From a virus: DNA of 40,447 bases. This document shows positions 24,330 to 30,331 of the stretch, piece by piece (position 1 is the first letter of the stretch; each line of letters starts with the position of its first letter). Both the position numbers and the translations under genes were made by a program. The notes below the pieces were generated by a model that was given only the letters and a program-made list of their open reading frames with translations, made no database searches and had not been told where the DNA came from. Location: IMG/VR virus record IMGVR_UViG_3300045921_000272, positions 1-40,447 of that record, one strand, 5' to 3'.

Positions 24330-24386
24330 GACGTGGACAAGGGAGTAAACCCCTTGTTTCGTCCATTCAGGACTCATCGGCACGTC
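24330..24386 (-). ncRNA. Hammerhead ribozyme C (type I, stem I open)
   Basis: Read leftward: GACGUG (24386-24381), core CCGAUGA, stem II GUCC-UGAAU-GGAC, GAA, stem III ACAAGGG/CCCUUGU with a 7-base loop, C17 at 24336, then CACGUC (24335-24330), which closes stem I with the first six bases. All three stems are perfect. The one departure from the consensus core CUGANGA is C for U4, which may lower activity. The final UGA of the core is the stop codon of the 75-residue gene upstream. Cleavage is expected between 24336 and 24335. Confidence 0.8.
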
Positions 24387-24601
24387 TGGTCATAGTACCT
24401 TTCGCCTACGGCATCTAATTCCATCCTTGCCTTCTTTATCTCTTGTTCCATCCACCATAAAGAGTTGTATACTCGATTTGTGGCCGCCGATTCAAGAGAA
24501 GGGTTTAACCCACTATTCAATGGACTTGATATTAGGATTGCCGCTTCGTTTTGGACGAGTTTCATTTTTTCAAAAATATAATTCCGTTGTTGTTCGTTCA
24601 T
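24374..24601 (-). CDS. Small early protein, stop codon inside ribozyme C
   Basis: A 75-residue helical protein (MNEQQRNYIFEKMKLVQNEA ... SLWWMEQEIKKARMELDAVG). No family recognised. It starts behind AAAGGACTAGAAACA, the leader shared by the early genes. Its last codons (C-R-stop) form the hammerhead core of ribozyme C, which may explain the non-consensus base there. Confidence 0.65.
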   Translation of the reverse strand: MNEQQRNYIFEKMKLVQNEAAILISSPLNSGLNPSLESAATNRVYNSLWWMEQEIKKARMELDAVGERYYDQTCR

Positions 24602-24636
24602 TGTTTCTAGTCCTTTCTGATATGTCTTACTACATT

Positions 24637-24999
24637 TTAATATCCGTACATTTGTTCAAATTCTCGACGGTTTGCGCGTGCTTCCCTTGCACTGTCTCCT
24701 CTTTGGTGTTTTTCGGCAAGGGCTTCAAGGCGCAAGGATTCATCTTCCCACGGTTTCCGGACGCAACCATTCCGGTACAAGTTTCTCCCTTTAATCCGGG
24801 TGGTGGAACCGTCCGGCAATTCAATCGTAAACGTGTGTTGCTGTTTATCGGTTCCGTATGAATCCCGGATAATTTTTCCTTCAACTGTTTCGTAATGGCT
24901 GAATTTGGGTTTTTTGAATGAACCGGTAAAAACGGCTCTATCGAATTTCACATAATCACCAATTACGGCGTCTCCAGTACAATCAATCCAGTTTTCCAT
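24637..24999 (-). CDS. Early protein with SH3-like beta-barrel pattern
   Basis: A 120-residue protein. Residues about 8-80 (GDAVIGDYVKFDRAVFTGSF, VEGKIIRDSYG, QHTFTIELPDGSTTRIKGRN) have the strand pattern of a small beta-barrel; TRIKGRNLYRNG recurs in phage proteins of unknown function. The C terminus is a charged helix. ATG at 24999 is behind AAAAGGACTAGAACA; the longer ORF start (25068) lies inside or before ribozyme B and is rejected. Confidence 0.7.
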   Translation of the reverse strand: MENWIDCTGDAVIGDYVKFDRAVFTGSFKKPKFSHYETVEGKIIRDSYGTDKQQHTFTIELPDGSTTRIKGRNLYRNGCVRKPWEDESLRLEALAEKHQRGDSAREARANRREFEQMYGY

Positions 25000-25035
25000 T
25001 GTTCTAGTCCTTTTCATCATTACTCTGATTCGTAA

Positions 25036-25094
25036 AGCCTCATCAGGTGGCCTGTTTGACCACGACACGCCGGGATTCCCGGCGTGTTTCGGCT
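25036..25094 (-). ncRNA. Hammerhead ribozyme B (type II, stem II open)
   Basis: Read leftward: AGCC (25094-25091), GAA, stem III ACACGCCGGG/CCCGGCGUGU (10 bp, loop AAU), C17 at 25064, stem I GUGGUC-AAACA-GGCCAC (6 bp with one G-U), core CUGAUGA (25046-25040), GGCU (25039-25036), which pairs with AGCC to make stem II. Every conserved core base is present. Stems I and III differ from copy A by paired changes while the core and stem I loop are identical. Cleavage is expected between 25064 and 25063. It overlaps the stop codon of the 138-residue gene. Confidence 0.92.
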
Positions 25095-25509
25095 AGTTCA
25101 TTCTGTAACAGTAGTAAGTCTCTCCATCAATATCAATTTCGTGTTCGTTGTGGTCGTATTGCGCAATAAAATGACCTCTGCCATCAACCGAAACGGCTTG
25201 TTTCACAAAGTCATCAAACCCGCCATCAGCGTTTTCAATACACTGCATAATAGCGTCGTTTGCCCCTTCACACTTGTCCTGAATAGCGGTAAACATCTCT
25301 TCAGGCAATCCGGTAAAATCGGAGAGGAAAGAGGCAGTAAAAGCCCAAACGGATTCCTCGATATACTCTTTAACCGCTTCATCGGCTTCATTGTCTGTAT
25401 ACGCTTTCCAGTCTTCACTATCGTAATAGCTTGCCGCTTCCTCTATGGTGCAATTGGCAGCTTCCCGAATCGCCATAATTTTAATCATTTCATCAGTGGT
25501 GTAAGACAT
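25093..25509 (-). CDS. Acidic early protein flanked by two type II hammerhead ribozymes
   Basis: A 138-residue strongly acidic protein (MSYTTDEMIKIMAIREAANC, IEEAASYYDSEDWKAYTDNE, ... GRGHFIAQYDHNEHEIDIDG, ETYYCYRMN). The C-terminal GHFIAQYD...IDGETYYCYR pattern recurs in small phage proteins of unknown function. Ribozyme A lies just before it and ribozyme B overlaps its TAG stop, so its mRNA would be released as a 517-nt RNA. ATG at 25509 is behind AAAGGACTAGAAACA; the longer start (25560) lies in ribozyme A. Confidence 0.75.
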   Translation of the reverse strand: MSYTTDEMIKIMAIREAANCTIEEAASYYDSEDWKAYTDNEADEAVKEYIEESVWAFTASFLSDFTGLPEEMFTAIQDKCEGANDAIMQCIENADGGFDDFVKQAVSVDGRGHFIAQYDHNEHEIDIDGETYYCYRMN

Positions 25510-25552
25510 TGTTTCTAGTCCTTTCGCTTTTACTATATTCTGATACGCTTTA

Positions 25553-25608
25553 AGCCTCATCAGTACATCTGTTTGATGTAGACACGGGAGTAATCCCGTG
25601 TTTCGGCT
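25553..25608 (-). ncRNA. Hammerhead ribozyme A (type II, stem II open)
   Basis: Read leftward: AGCC (25608-25605), GAA, stem III ACACGGGA/UCCCGUGU (8 bp, loop UUAC), C17 at 25581, stem I UACAUC-AAACA-GAUGUA (6 bp), core CUGAUGA (25563-25557), GGCU (25556-25553) pairing with AGCC. This is a complete consensus hammerhead. Cleavage is expected between 25581 and 25580. The A of the upstream gene's TAG stop is the first base of stem II. Confidence 0.93.
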
Positions 25609-25945
25609 AGTCTGGAATTAACCGTAATGCGGTTTTCTCGTCTATTCCGAAGTTTTCAATGAAATATTGCCGTAATTCGTTGCCGGGATAAGTTTCCGGG
25701 TAATCGTAATACATATCCACAAGATGCGCTATGCATTCGTCAAGGGTGAAAAAGACTTGCCAATCGGTACCATCAAGGTATCCAGGTGCCGAAAGCCTGC
25801 AAGCGTAGTTAGCATCATCGTTCCAGCAAAAATTTACACCGTCCGGTAATTCGATTGAATCCAAGTCTCCGTATATGTCATTGGGTTTTAAACCGGATTC
25901 TTTGATTTTCACTATTTCAGGTTTCTGTAAATCGTCTTGAATCAT
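25607..25945 (-). CDS. First early leftward gene, acidic hypothetical protein
   Basis: A 112-residue acidic protein (MIQDDLQKPEIVKIKESGLK ... FCWNDDANYACRLSAPGYLD ... FFTLDECIAHLVDMYYDYPE). No recognised family. It is the first gene behind promoter 25997-26025 and so probably the earliest phage product, suited to host takeover or anti-defence. The ATG at 25945 is behind AAGGACTAAATCA. Its TAG stop runs into ribozyme A. Confidence 0.7.
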   Translation of the reverse strand: MIQDDLQKPEIVKIKESGLKPNDIYGDLDSIELPDGVNFCWNDDANYACRLSAPGYLDGTDWQVFFTLDECIAHLVDMYYDYPETYPGNELRQYFIENFGIDEKTALRLIPD

Positions 25946-25996
25946 TGATTTAGTCCTTATTTTTATATGACGTGTTAGGCATTGGCCTATGTTTTA

Positions 25997-26025
25997 TATT
26001 ATGCACGGTAAAAAGTATCTGTCAA
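25997..26025 (-). promoter_or_regulatory. Strong sigma-70 early leftward promoter
   Basis: On the minus strand a perfect -35 TTGACA (26025-26020), then 16-18 bases, then CATAAT/ATAATA/TAATAT (26003-25996). A TACGTTAT motif abuts the -35 at 26026-26033. It would drive the ribozyme operon, with RNA starting near 25990. Confidence 0.75.
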
Positions 26026-26097
26026 TACGTTATGATACGTATCCCTTACAACATAAACAGGATGCGGGTTTCGCCGGGTTAATACGTTATACTACAT

Positions 26098-26393
26098 CTT
26101 ACCCATAAGGGTTGAGGGTAAGGTCAAGGGTAAGGTTAAGGGTAAGGTCGAAAAACCGCTCTATATCTATATTATAGGTATAATCTTACCCTCTTACCCT
26201 TGTTTTAGAGGTGTAAAGTATTTTAGATAGAATATTATACGTGTATAAGAATTTATAAAAGCTCTATAGAAAAGTTTGGGGAAAATTTTAAGGGTAAGAG
26301 GGTAAGGTTTTGCCGGAAACGGTCGTAGGTATTGGGTTTGACGACCTTACCCTTACCTTACCTTTGACCTTACCCATAAGGGTTGAGGGTAAG
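26098..26393. other. Candidate replication origin: symmetric iterons around an AT-rich core
   Basis: Copies of GGGTAAG/CTTACCC surround an AT-rich centre (26202-26289). Three layers are seen. A 25-bp sequence beginning CTTACCCATAAGGG occurs as direct repeats at 26098-26122 and 26369-26393. The arms 26116-26151 and 26341-26375 are near-perfect inverted copies. CTTACCCTCTTACCCTT (26185-26201) is the exact inverse of 26290-26306. Iterons flanking an easily melted region, in the gap between divergent arms, is the classic look of an origin. It has no coding capacity on either strand. Confidence 0.7.
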
Positions 26394-26494
26394 ATTTGTT
26401 TTTCGTGTGCTTCGCGTAAAAACATTGGTGTTTATTGGCTTTTTGCCCTTTTCATTCGATATTCGCGTTATTCAGGTTAAACCTAAAAAGAGAT

Positions 26495-26528
26495 AAAAGT
26501 ACATCGGTTGTGAGTAAAAAGTACATCG
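26495..26528. repeat. Two AAAAGTACATCG repeats 22 bp apart
   Basis: AAAAGTACATCG occurs at 26495-26506 and 26517-26528, start to start 22 bp, so both face the same side of the helix. A related inverted form (AAAATACATCG) lies near 26597. They are likely protein-binding sites beside the origin. Confidence 0.5.
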
Positions 26529-26541
26529 ATTTTGCCCTTTG

Positions 26542-26569
26542 AAAACCCGCATCCGCGTGTCGGGTTTTT
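26542..26569. terminator. Bidirectional terminator-like hairpin in the central gap
   Basis: AAAACCCG (26542-26549) pairs with CGGGTTTT (26561-26568), loop 11 bases. T-runs occur on both strands, so it can insulate the two arms. Confidence 0.65.
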
Positions 26570-26628
26570 CTCGTCGCAACGTTTCACAACGTATCACGAT
26601 GTATTTTAATACGTTTTAATACATTATA

Positions 26629-26817
26629 TTACAACGGACTACGTTTTAGTCGCTTCAATCGGTATAGCGTTTGTCCTGATTGACGTTTGACCGTCTTACC
26701 GTTATTGGGTTTGAGGTGCTTCAATCGGTATAGCGTTGATGGGTCAAGGGGTTTGACGGTGTGATGTTGAGCGGGTTTCGGCCGACGGGGGGCCGGGTTG
26801 TTCGACCCCCTATGCAT
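26629..26817 (-). CDS. Doubtful small basic repeat protein
   Basis: An open frame of about 62 residues from ATG 26817 (longer from TTG 26874), very rich in Lys and Arg, with a repeated TLYRLK(H/R)LK peptide. The repeat follows from a 20-bp direct DNA repeat at 26652-26671 and 26718-26737, exactly 66 bp apart. No good ribosome site is seen. It may be a DNA-binding peptide, or the DNA repeat may be the functional part and the frame accidental. Confidence 0.25.
   Translation of the reverse strand: MHRGSNNPAPRRPKPAQHHTVKPLDPSTLYRLKHLKPNNGKTVKRQSGQTLYRLKRLKRSPL
26652..26737. repeat. 20-bp direct repeat pair
   Basis: GCTTCAATCGGTATAGCGTT at 26652-26671 and 26718-26737. The 66-bp spacing is three times the 22-bp period of the AAAAGTACATCG pair. 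It lies in otherwise unassigned DNA between origin and late promoter. Confidence 0.6.
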
Positions 26818-27040
26818 CCCGACGCGCGGACGTGCCCGAAACGCCGGGACCCCTATATACGTAACAACCTCCAAATTGGAACAACGTATTATAACGTAGT
26901 ACGGAGTGACAAAAATTATAGGTAGTATGTAGCATGATGTATCATCATGTATTATGTAAATCTTTTATTACAAAAAACAGGTGAACCCTGACACCCGATA
27001 TAATGAAAACAGTCTAACCATTCCTTTCTTTCTTACGTAA
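26738..27040. other. Regulatory gap: GC-rich island, then AT-rich leader
   Basis: Bases about 26776-26855 are an isolated GC-rich block with short inverted repeats (for example GTTTCGG with CCGAAAC). It is followed by AT-rich DNA with a TACGTTAT motif (26891-26898, reverse) and TATAAT (26999-27004) that lacks a clear -35. I see no supported gene on the plus strand here. Confidence 0.4.
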
Positions 27041-27049
27041 TTTTCAAAT

Positions 27050-27088
27050 GCCGGGTTGCGCCTAATTTGCCTCCCGGCGTTTTGTTTT
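27050..27088 (+). terminator. Leader terminator 1 upstream of the late arm
   Basis: GCCGGG (27050-27055) pairs with CCCGGC (27073-27078), then GTTTTGTTTTG. It blocks rightward read-through before the late promoter. Confidence 0.7.
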
Positions 27089-27144
27089 GTACAATGAAGG
27101 TGTTTCAAACTGATTCGATATCCCTAAAATTCATCGTTTTTCGA

Positions 27145-27173
27145 GCCGTCCTGTTAACCAAAGGACGGCTTTT
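27145..27173 (+). terminator. Leader terminator 2 upstream of the late arm
   Basis: GCCGTCCT (27145-27152) pairs with AGGACGGC (27062+100, that is 27162-27169), loop 9 bases, then TTTT. Two terminators in tandem directly before a promoter isolate the late genes from central transcription. Confidence 0.8.
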
Positions 27174-27183
27174 ACTTTGGTGC

Positions 27184-27210
27184 TTGACCCATACGGTCGT
27201 GTGGTATGAT
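27184..27210 (+). promoter_or_regulatory. Late rightward promoter
   Basis: TTGACC (27184-27189), 15-16 bases, TATGAT (27205-27210). It is the only good sigma-70-like promoter between the two terminators and the first late gene. The spacer is a little short. Confidence 0.6.
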
Positions 27211-27253
27211 GTATGAAAAACGGTTGTTTTAGTTAATTAGGAGCGTGGAAGTA

Positions 27254-27913
27254 ATGGCAAAAACGAAAGCCAAAAAAGTATATGAAGTGACTATCGAGGG
27301 TGAGTATCACGCCCACACCAAAGACGGAAACGTCTTAAAGCCTTACAGTGTTTCCATCAAACTTGGCGAAGAGCATAAACAGGCAGGGTTTCTGTCGGTT
27401 TTCAAAAACCTTGTGGCCGGGAAGGTGATGAAACAGAAGTATCCGGATTACGCAGACGGGTTGTACACCCACCGGTTAGTGAAGGTTGTAGACCTGTCAG
27501 ACCCCGAATCCATCCCCAAAGACCCTTCTTTGATGAATTTGGCGCAATTGACAGCGTTTATCCAGCACAACGAACTGCCGGTTCAAATCGGTCTATATAA
27601 GGACGAAGACGAGCTGCGGCAAGCTGTCATTGAATGCCTTGAAGATGAAGAGGTGTTTACTCAGAATCAGGAAAAACGCAAAGAAGTGCGCGGCCGTGAC
27701 TTGGAGCTGACCAACAGCTTGAACGAGTTGAACCCGGAATTCGGTTTAGGACTGTCTACCACCGCAGCCGAAGCCGAAGCGGCCAACCTGAACCCCGCCC
27801 GGGTACCGTCTGCCGATGAAGTCACCCTTCCGGAAAAGCCGAAAACCGCTATTCAAACGGATGAGTTTAACGAAAACATCTTGACCGGCAAAGATGACGA
27901 CCTCGGAATCTAA
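27254..27913 (+). CDS. First late-arm gene, hypothetical protein with DLGI tail
   Basis: A 219-residue protein. The N-terminal part (KKVYEVTIEGEYHAHTKDG ... YSVSIKLGEEHKQAGFLSVF) is beta-rich. The middle has LYKDEDELRQAVIECLEDEE, a charged helix. The C-terminal part is acidic and low in complexity, ending KDDDLGI, close to the DLDI end of the replication proteins. No family is recognised. ATG at 27254 is preferred (AGGAG, spacing 10) over GTG at 27245. Confidence 0.7.
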   Translation: MAKTKAKKVYEVTIEGEYHAHTKDGNVLKPYSVSIKLGEEHKQAGFLSVFKNLVAGKVMKQKYPDYADGLYTHRLVKVVDLSDPESIPKDPSLMNLAQLTAFIQHNELPVQIGLYKDEDELRQAVIECLEDEEVFTQNQEKRKEVRGRDLELTNSLNELNPEFGLGLSTTAAEAEAANLNPARVPSADEVTLPEKPKTAIQTDEFNENILTGKDDDLGI

Positions 27914-27929
27914 TCATTCCACGCCCAAC

Positions 27930-27968
27930 CATCTTCCCGCACGTTCTAACCGGACAGGCGGGAAGATG
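27930..27968 (+). promoter_or_regulatory. Hairpin covering the ribosome site and start of the terminase small gene
   Basis: CATCTTCCCGC (27930-27940) is the exact complement of GCGGGAAGATG (27958-27968), loop 17 bases. The 3' arm contains the ribosome site and the ATG of terS, so the mRNA start is buried in an 11-bp stem unless opened by a ribosome, a protein or an RNA. Confidence 0.7.
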
Positions 27969-28409
27969 ATACGTTGGGAAAACGGGCAGCCGGTGCCGGT
28001 ATACGCTGACCCGATTAATAAAGACCAAATGTCGTCACTGATTACAGCGGCGCTTTCGTGTGAGTATGAGGGTGAAATAGACCCGGAGACCGGAGAACAG
28101 TATCGCTTTGACCCGCGCTTTGCCGGGATGACCAATGCCGAAGTAATGGCGATACGGTTGGCAGAAAAAGCCGCGTCAGGACACGATAAATCGATTACCG
28201 AAATTCTCGACCGCGTATTGGGCAAGCCGAAACAATCAGTTGAATCGGTCGGGGTCAAGATGAACTTTCGGGATTATCTGGATATGTTGGCGAAAAACGA
28301 AGAGGCACAAGACAAAGCGGAAGTGACCATCGACGTTACGGCAAGAGAATGGGATTTTGCCAATGAAGATGACGACGATGACCCTTACGCCTGTTTAGAA
28401 GGGCTTTAG
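27966..28409 (+). CDS. terS: Terminase small subunit (probable)
   Basis: A 147-residue protein directly before the large terminase. The pattern FAGMTNAEVMAIRLAEKAAS followed by GHDKSITEILDRVLGKPKQS is that of phage small terminases and related DUF5681-like proteins that recognise the genome for packaging. The C terminus is acidic and ends PYACLEGL. The codons for LEG also contain GAAGGG, used as ribosome site for the GTG of terL two bases after the stop. ATG at 27966 is preferred to 27894, which overlaps the upstream gene. Confidence 0.7.
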   Translation: MIRWENGQPVPVYADPINKDQMSSLITAALSCEYEGEIDPETGEQYRFDPRFAGMTNAEVMAIRLAEKAASGHDKSITEILDRVLGKPKQSVESVGVKMNFRDYLDMLAKNEEAQDKAEVTIDVTAREWDFANEDDDDDPYACLEGL

Positions 28410-28410
28410 A

Positions 28411-30033
28411 GTGCGGATAGATGAGTTGACACCCAAGCAACGGGCATTGATGGACCGGTTGCAGAATGACTTGGAGTATTTTTGCCGGACTTCGTTGAAG
28501 GTAGAAACCAAAGACGGCAAGATTGTACCGTTTGTTTGGAACAAAGCCCAACGGTACCTCCACGAAAAGTTAGAGGAACAACTCGAAAAAACCGGTATGG
28601 TCCGGGCGTTGATTCTGAAAGGGCGGCAACAAGGCTGTTCTACTTACGTAACCGCTCGTTATTACCAGAAAACAACGTGGTTTGACCATAAGAAAGCGTA
28701 CATTCTTTCCCACGAAACCCAATCGACTCAGACGTTGCTGGATAAGGTGAATATGTATTACGACGAATGCCCCGAAGTCATTCGTCCGAAAAAGGAAATT
28801 GGCAACCGAAACGAGTTGAAATTCGATAACAATTCGACGTACAAGGTCGGAACTGCCGGAGCAAAGAATACGGGTCGTTCTCAGACCAACCAATATTTTC
28901 ACGGTTCAGAGGTAGCGTTCTATGAGAATACGGAGGGCATATCAACAGGTGTGTTGCAGACTGTTGCGGATGTCCCTGGTACTGAGATTATTTTGGAGTC
29001 TACCGCTAACGGAACTGGTAATTTTTTCCACAAATCCTGTATGGATGCTTTGGCCGGACGTGGTAAATATATCCTCATCTTCATCCCGTGGTACTGGCAA
29101 GAGGAGTACCGTTCGTCCGTTCCGCCGGGTTGGGAGTTCACCCCGCACGAATTAGAGCTAAAAGAGCTGTATGAGTTAGACGGAGAACAACTCTATTGGC
29201 GGTATGAAAAGATTATTGAATTGAAGTCCGAATGGATGTTCAAACAGGAGTATCCGTTTACGGTTGCCGAAGCGTTTCAATCTTCGGGGAACAGCTTTTT
29301 CGCTTCGGATGATGTTCAACGGGCCCGTAAATCGACGGTTCAAGACCCGAATGCTCCCTTAATTTTAGGGGTGGACCCGGCCCGTAAAGGCGACCGAACC
29401 ATTCTGGTACTGCGGCGGGGGCGTCAAATTGTAGAAGTCATCAAGTATGACGAGATGGAATCGACGATGCGGTTAGCCGGAATCGTTGCCAACCTCATTG
29501 AAAAGCGGGGTGTTGCGAAATGTTTCATCGATTTTGGGTTAGGCTACGGAACGGTTGACCGCTTACACGAATTGGGGTATCAACGCATCGTCCAAGGGGT
29601 TCACTTCGGGGAAAAGCCGTCGGACCCGCAATACCTGAACAAACGGGCAGAGATGGCGTTTGACCTACGTGATTGGTTAAAAGAGGGGGGATGTAGTATC
29701 CCTGATGATGAGGAGATAGAAGCCGATTTAATGGCAATCCCTGATTTTAAGCAAAATAGCCGGGGCTTGCTATATCTGGAACCCAAAGATAAAATCAAGG
29801 AAGCGTATGGAAAAAGCCCTGATATTTTTGACGGGATGATTCTGACTTTTGCCTACCCGGTTGCATCCGAGATTCAGCAAAGCCGGAAACCCCGACGAAC
29901 CGAGAATACCAAGGGCGGGTCACAGTTGCGAACCTTAAGTCGTGTTCGCAATCACAACAAACAAGACAACGAAAGCGTGGACTGGGGGCCGGAACGACCA
30001 ACGACCGGTCATCAGAGTTGGAGGAAGAGGTAG
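28411..30033 (+). CDS. terL: Terminase large subunit
   Basis: A 540-residue packaging motor. The ATPase domain has Walker A LKGRQQGCST near residues 69-78, an ESTANG motif (ILESTANGTGN) near 196, and the coupling region around it. The C-terminal nuclease domain (RNase H-like) shows LGVDPARKGDRTIL with its metal-binding Asp, CFIDFGLGYG and the last acidic patch SPDIFDGMILTFAY. Start GTG at 28411 is behind GAAGGG in the previous gene. The stop TAG overlaps the next GTG by one base. Confidence 0.93.
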   Translation: MRIDELTPKQRALMDRLQNDLEYFCRTSLKVETKDGKIVPFVWNKAQRYLHEKLEEQLEKTGMVRALILKGRQQGCSTYVTARYYQKTTWFDHKKAYILSHETQSTQTLLDKVNMYYDECPEVIRPKKEIGNRNELKFDNNSTYKVGTAGAKNTGRSQTNQYFHGSEVAFYENTEGISTGVLQTVADVPGTEIILESTANGTGNFFHKSCMDALAGRGKYILIFIPWYWQEEYRSSVPPGWEFTPHELELKELYELDGEQLYWRYEKIIELKSEWMFKQEYPFTVAEAFQSSGNSFFASDDVQRARKSTVQDPNAPLILGVDPARKGDRTILVLRRGRQIVEVIKYDEMESTMRLAGIVANLIEKRGVAKCFIDFGLGYGTVDRLHELGYQRIVQGVHFGEKPSDPQYLNKRAEMAFDLRDWLKEGGCSIPDDEEIEADLMAIPDFKQNSRGLLYLEPKDKIKEAYGKSPDIFDGMILTFAYPVASEIQQSRKPRRTENTKGGSQLRTLSRVRNHNKQDNESVDWGPERPTTGHQSWRKR

Positions 30034-30317
30034 TGGCACCTGTAGTACCGTTCATCCCTTTAATCGCAGCGGGCGTAGGCGCTGCCGGGGCGATTACCGC
30101 TGCCGGTATTGCGGCGAAAGGTTCAAAGAAAGCGGCGGCCGCTTCTGCCTTGCCTAAAGCCCAACCCTTAAGTGTAGACCCAAAAACTTCGATGCTCCAA
30201 GACCCCGCGACCACCGACGATAAACGGAATTTGCGGGGAGTTCTCCCCATTGCAACTGGCCCTTTGGGCGACACCACTTCTCCGGCGTTGAACCGGAGTA
30301 AATTATTGGGCAATTAG
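30033..30317 (+). CDS. Small Ala/Gly-rich protein with one hydrophobic segment
   Basis: A 94-residue protein from GTG at 30033 (GGAGG, spacing 8). Residues about 3-27 (PVVPFIPLIAAGVGAAGAIT) form a hydrophobic segment that may cross a membrane. The rest is Pro/Ala-rich. It lies between terminase and portal. No family recognised. A TTG at 30018 would add five residues. Confidence 0.65.
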   Translation: MAPVVPFIPLIAAGVGAAGAITAAGIAAKGSKKAAAASALPKAQPLSVDPKTSMLQDPATTDDKRNLRGVLPIATGPLGDTTSPALNRSKLLGN

Positions 30318-30331
30318 GGAGGAATCGGAAA

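Noticed and set aside
24106-24366. Longer version of the small early gene, starting at 24366
   Set aside because: That ATG lies inside the stem II loop of ribozyme C and upstream of the cut. It also lacks a ribosome site.
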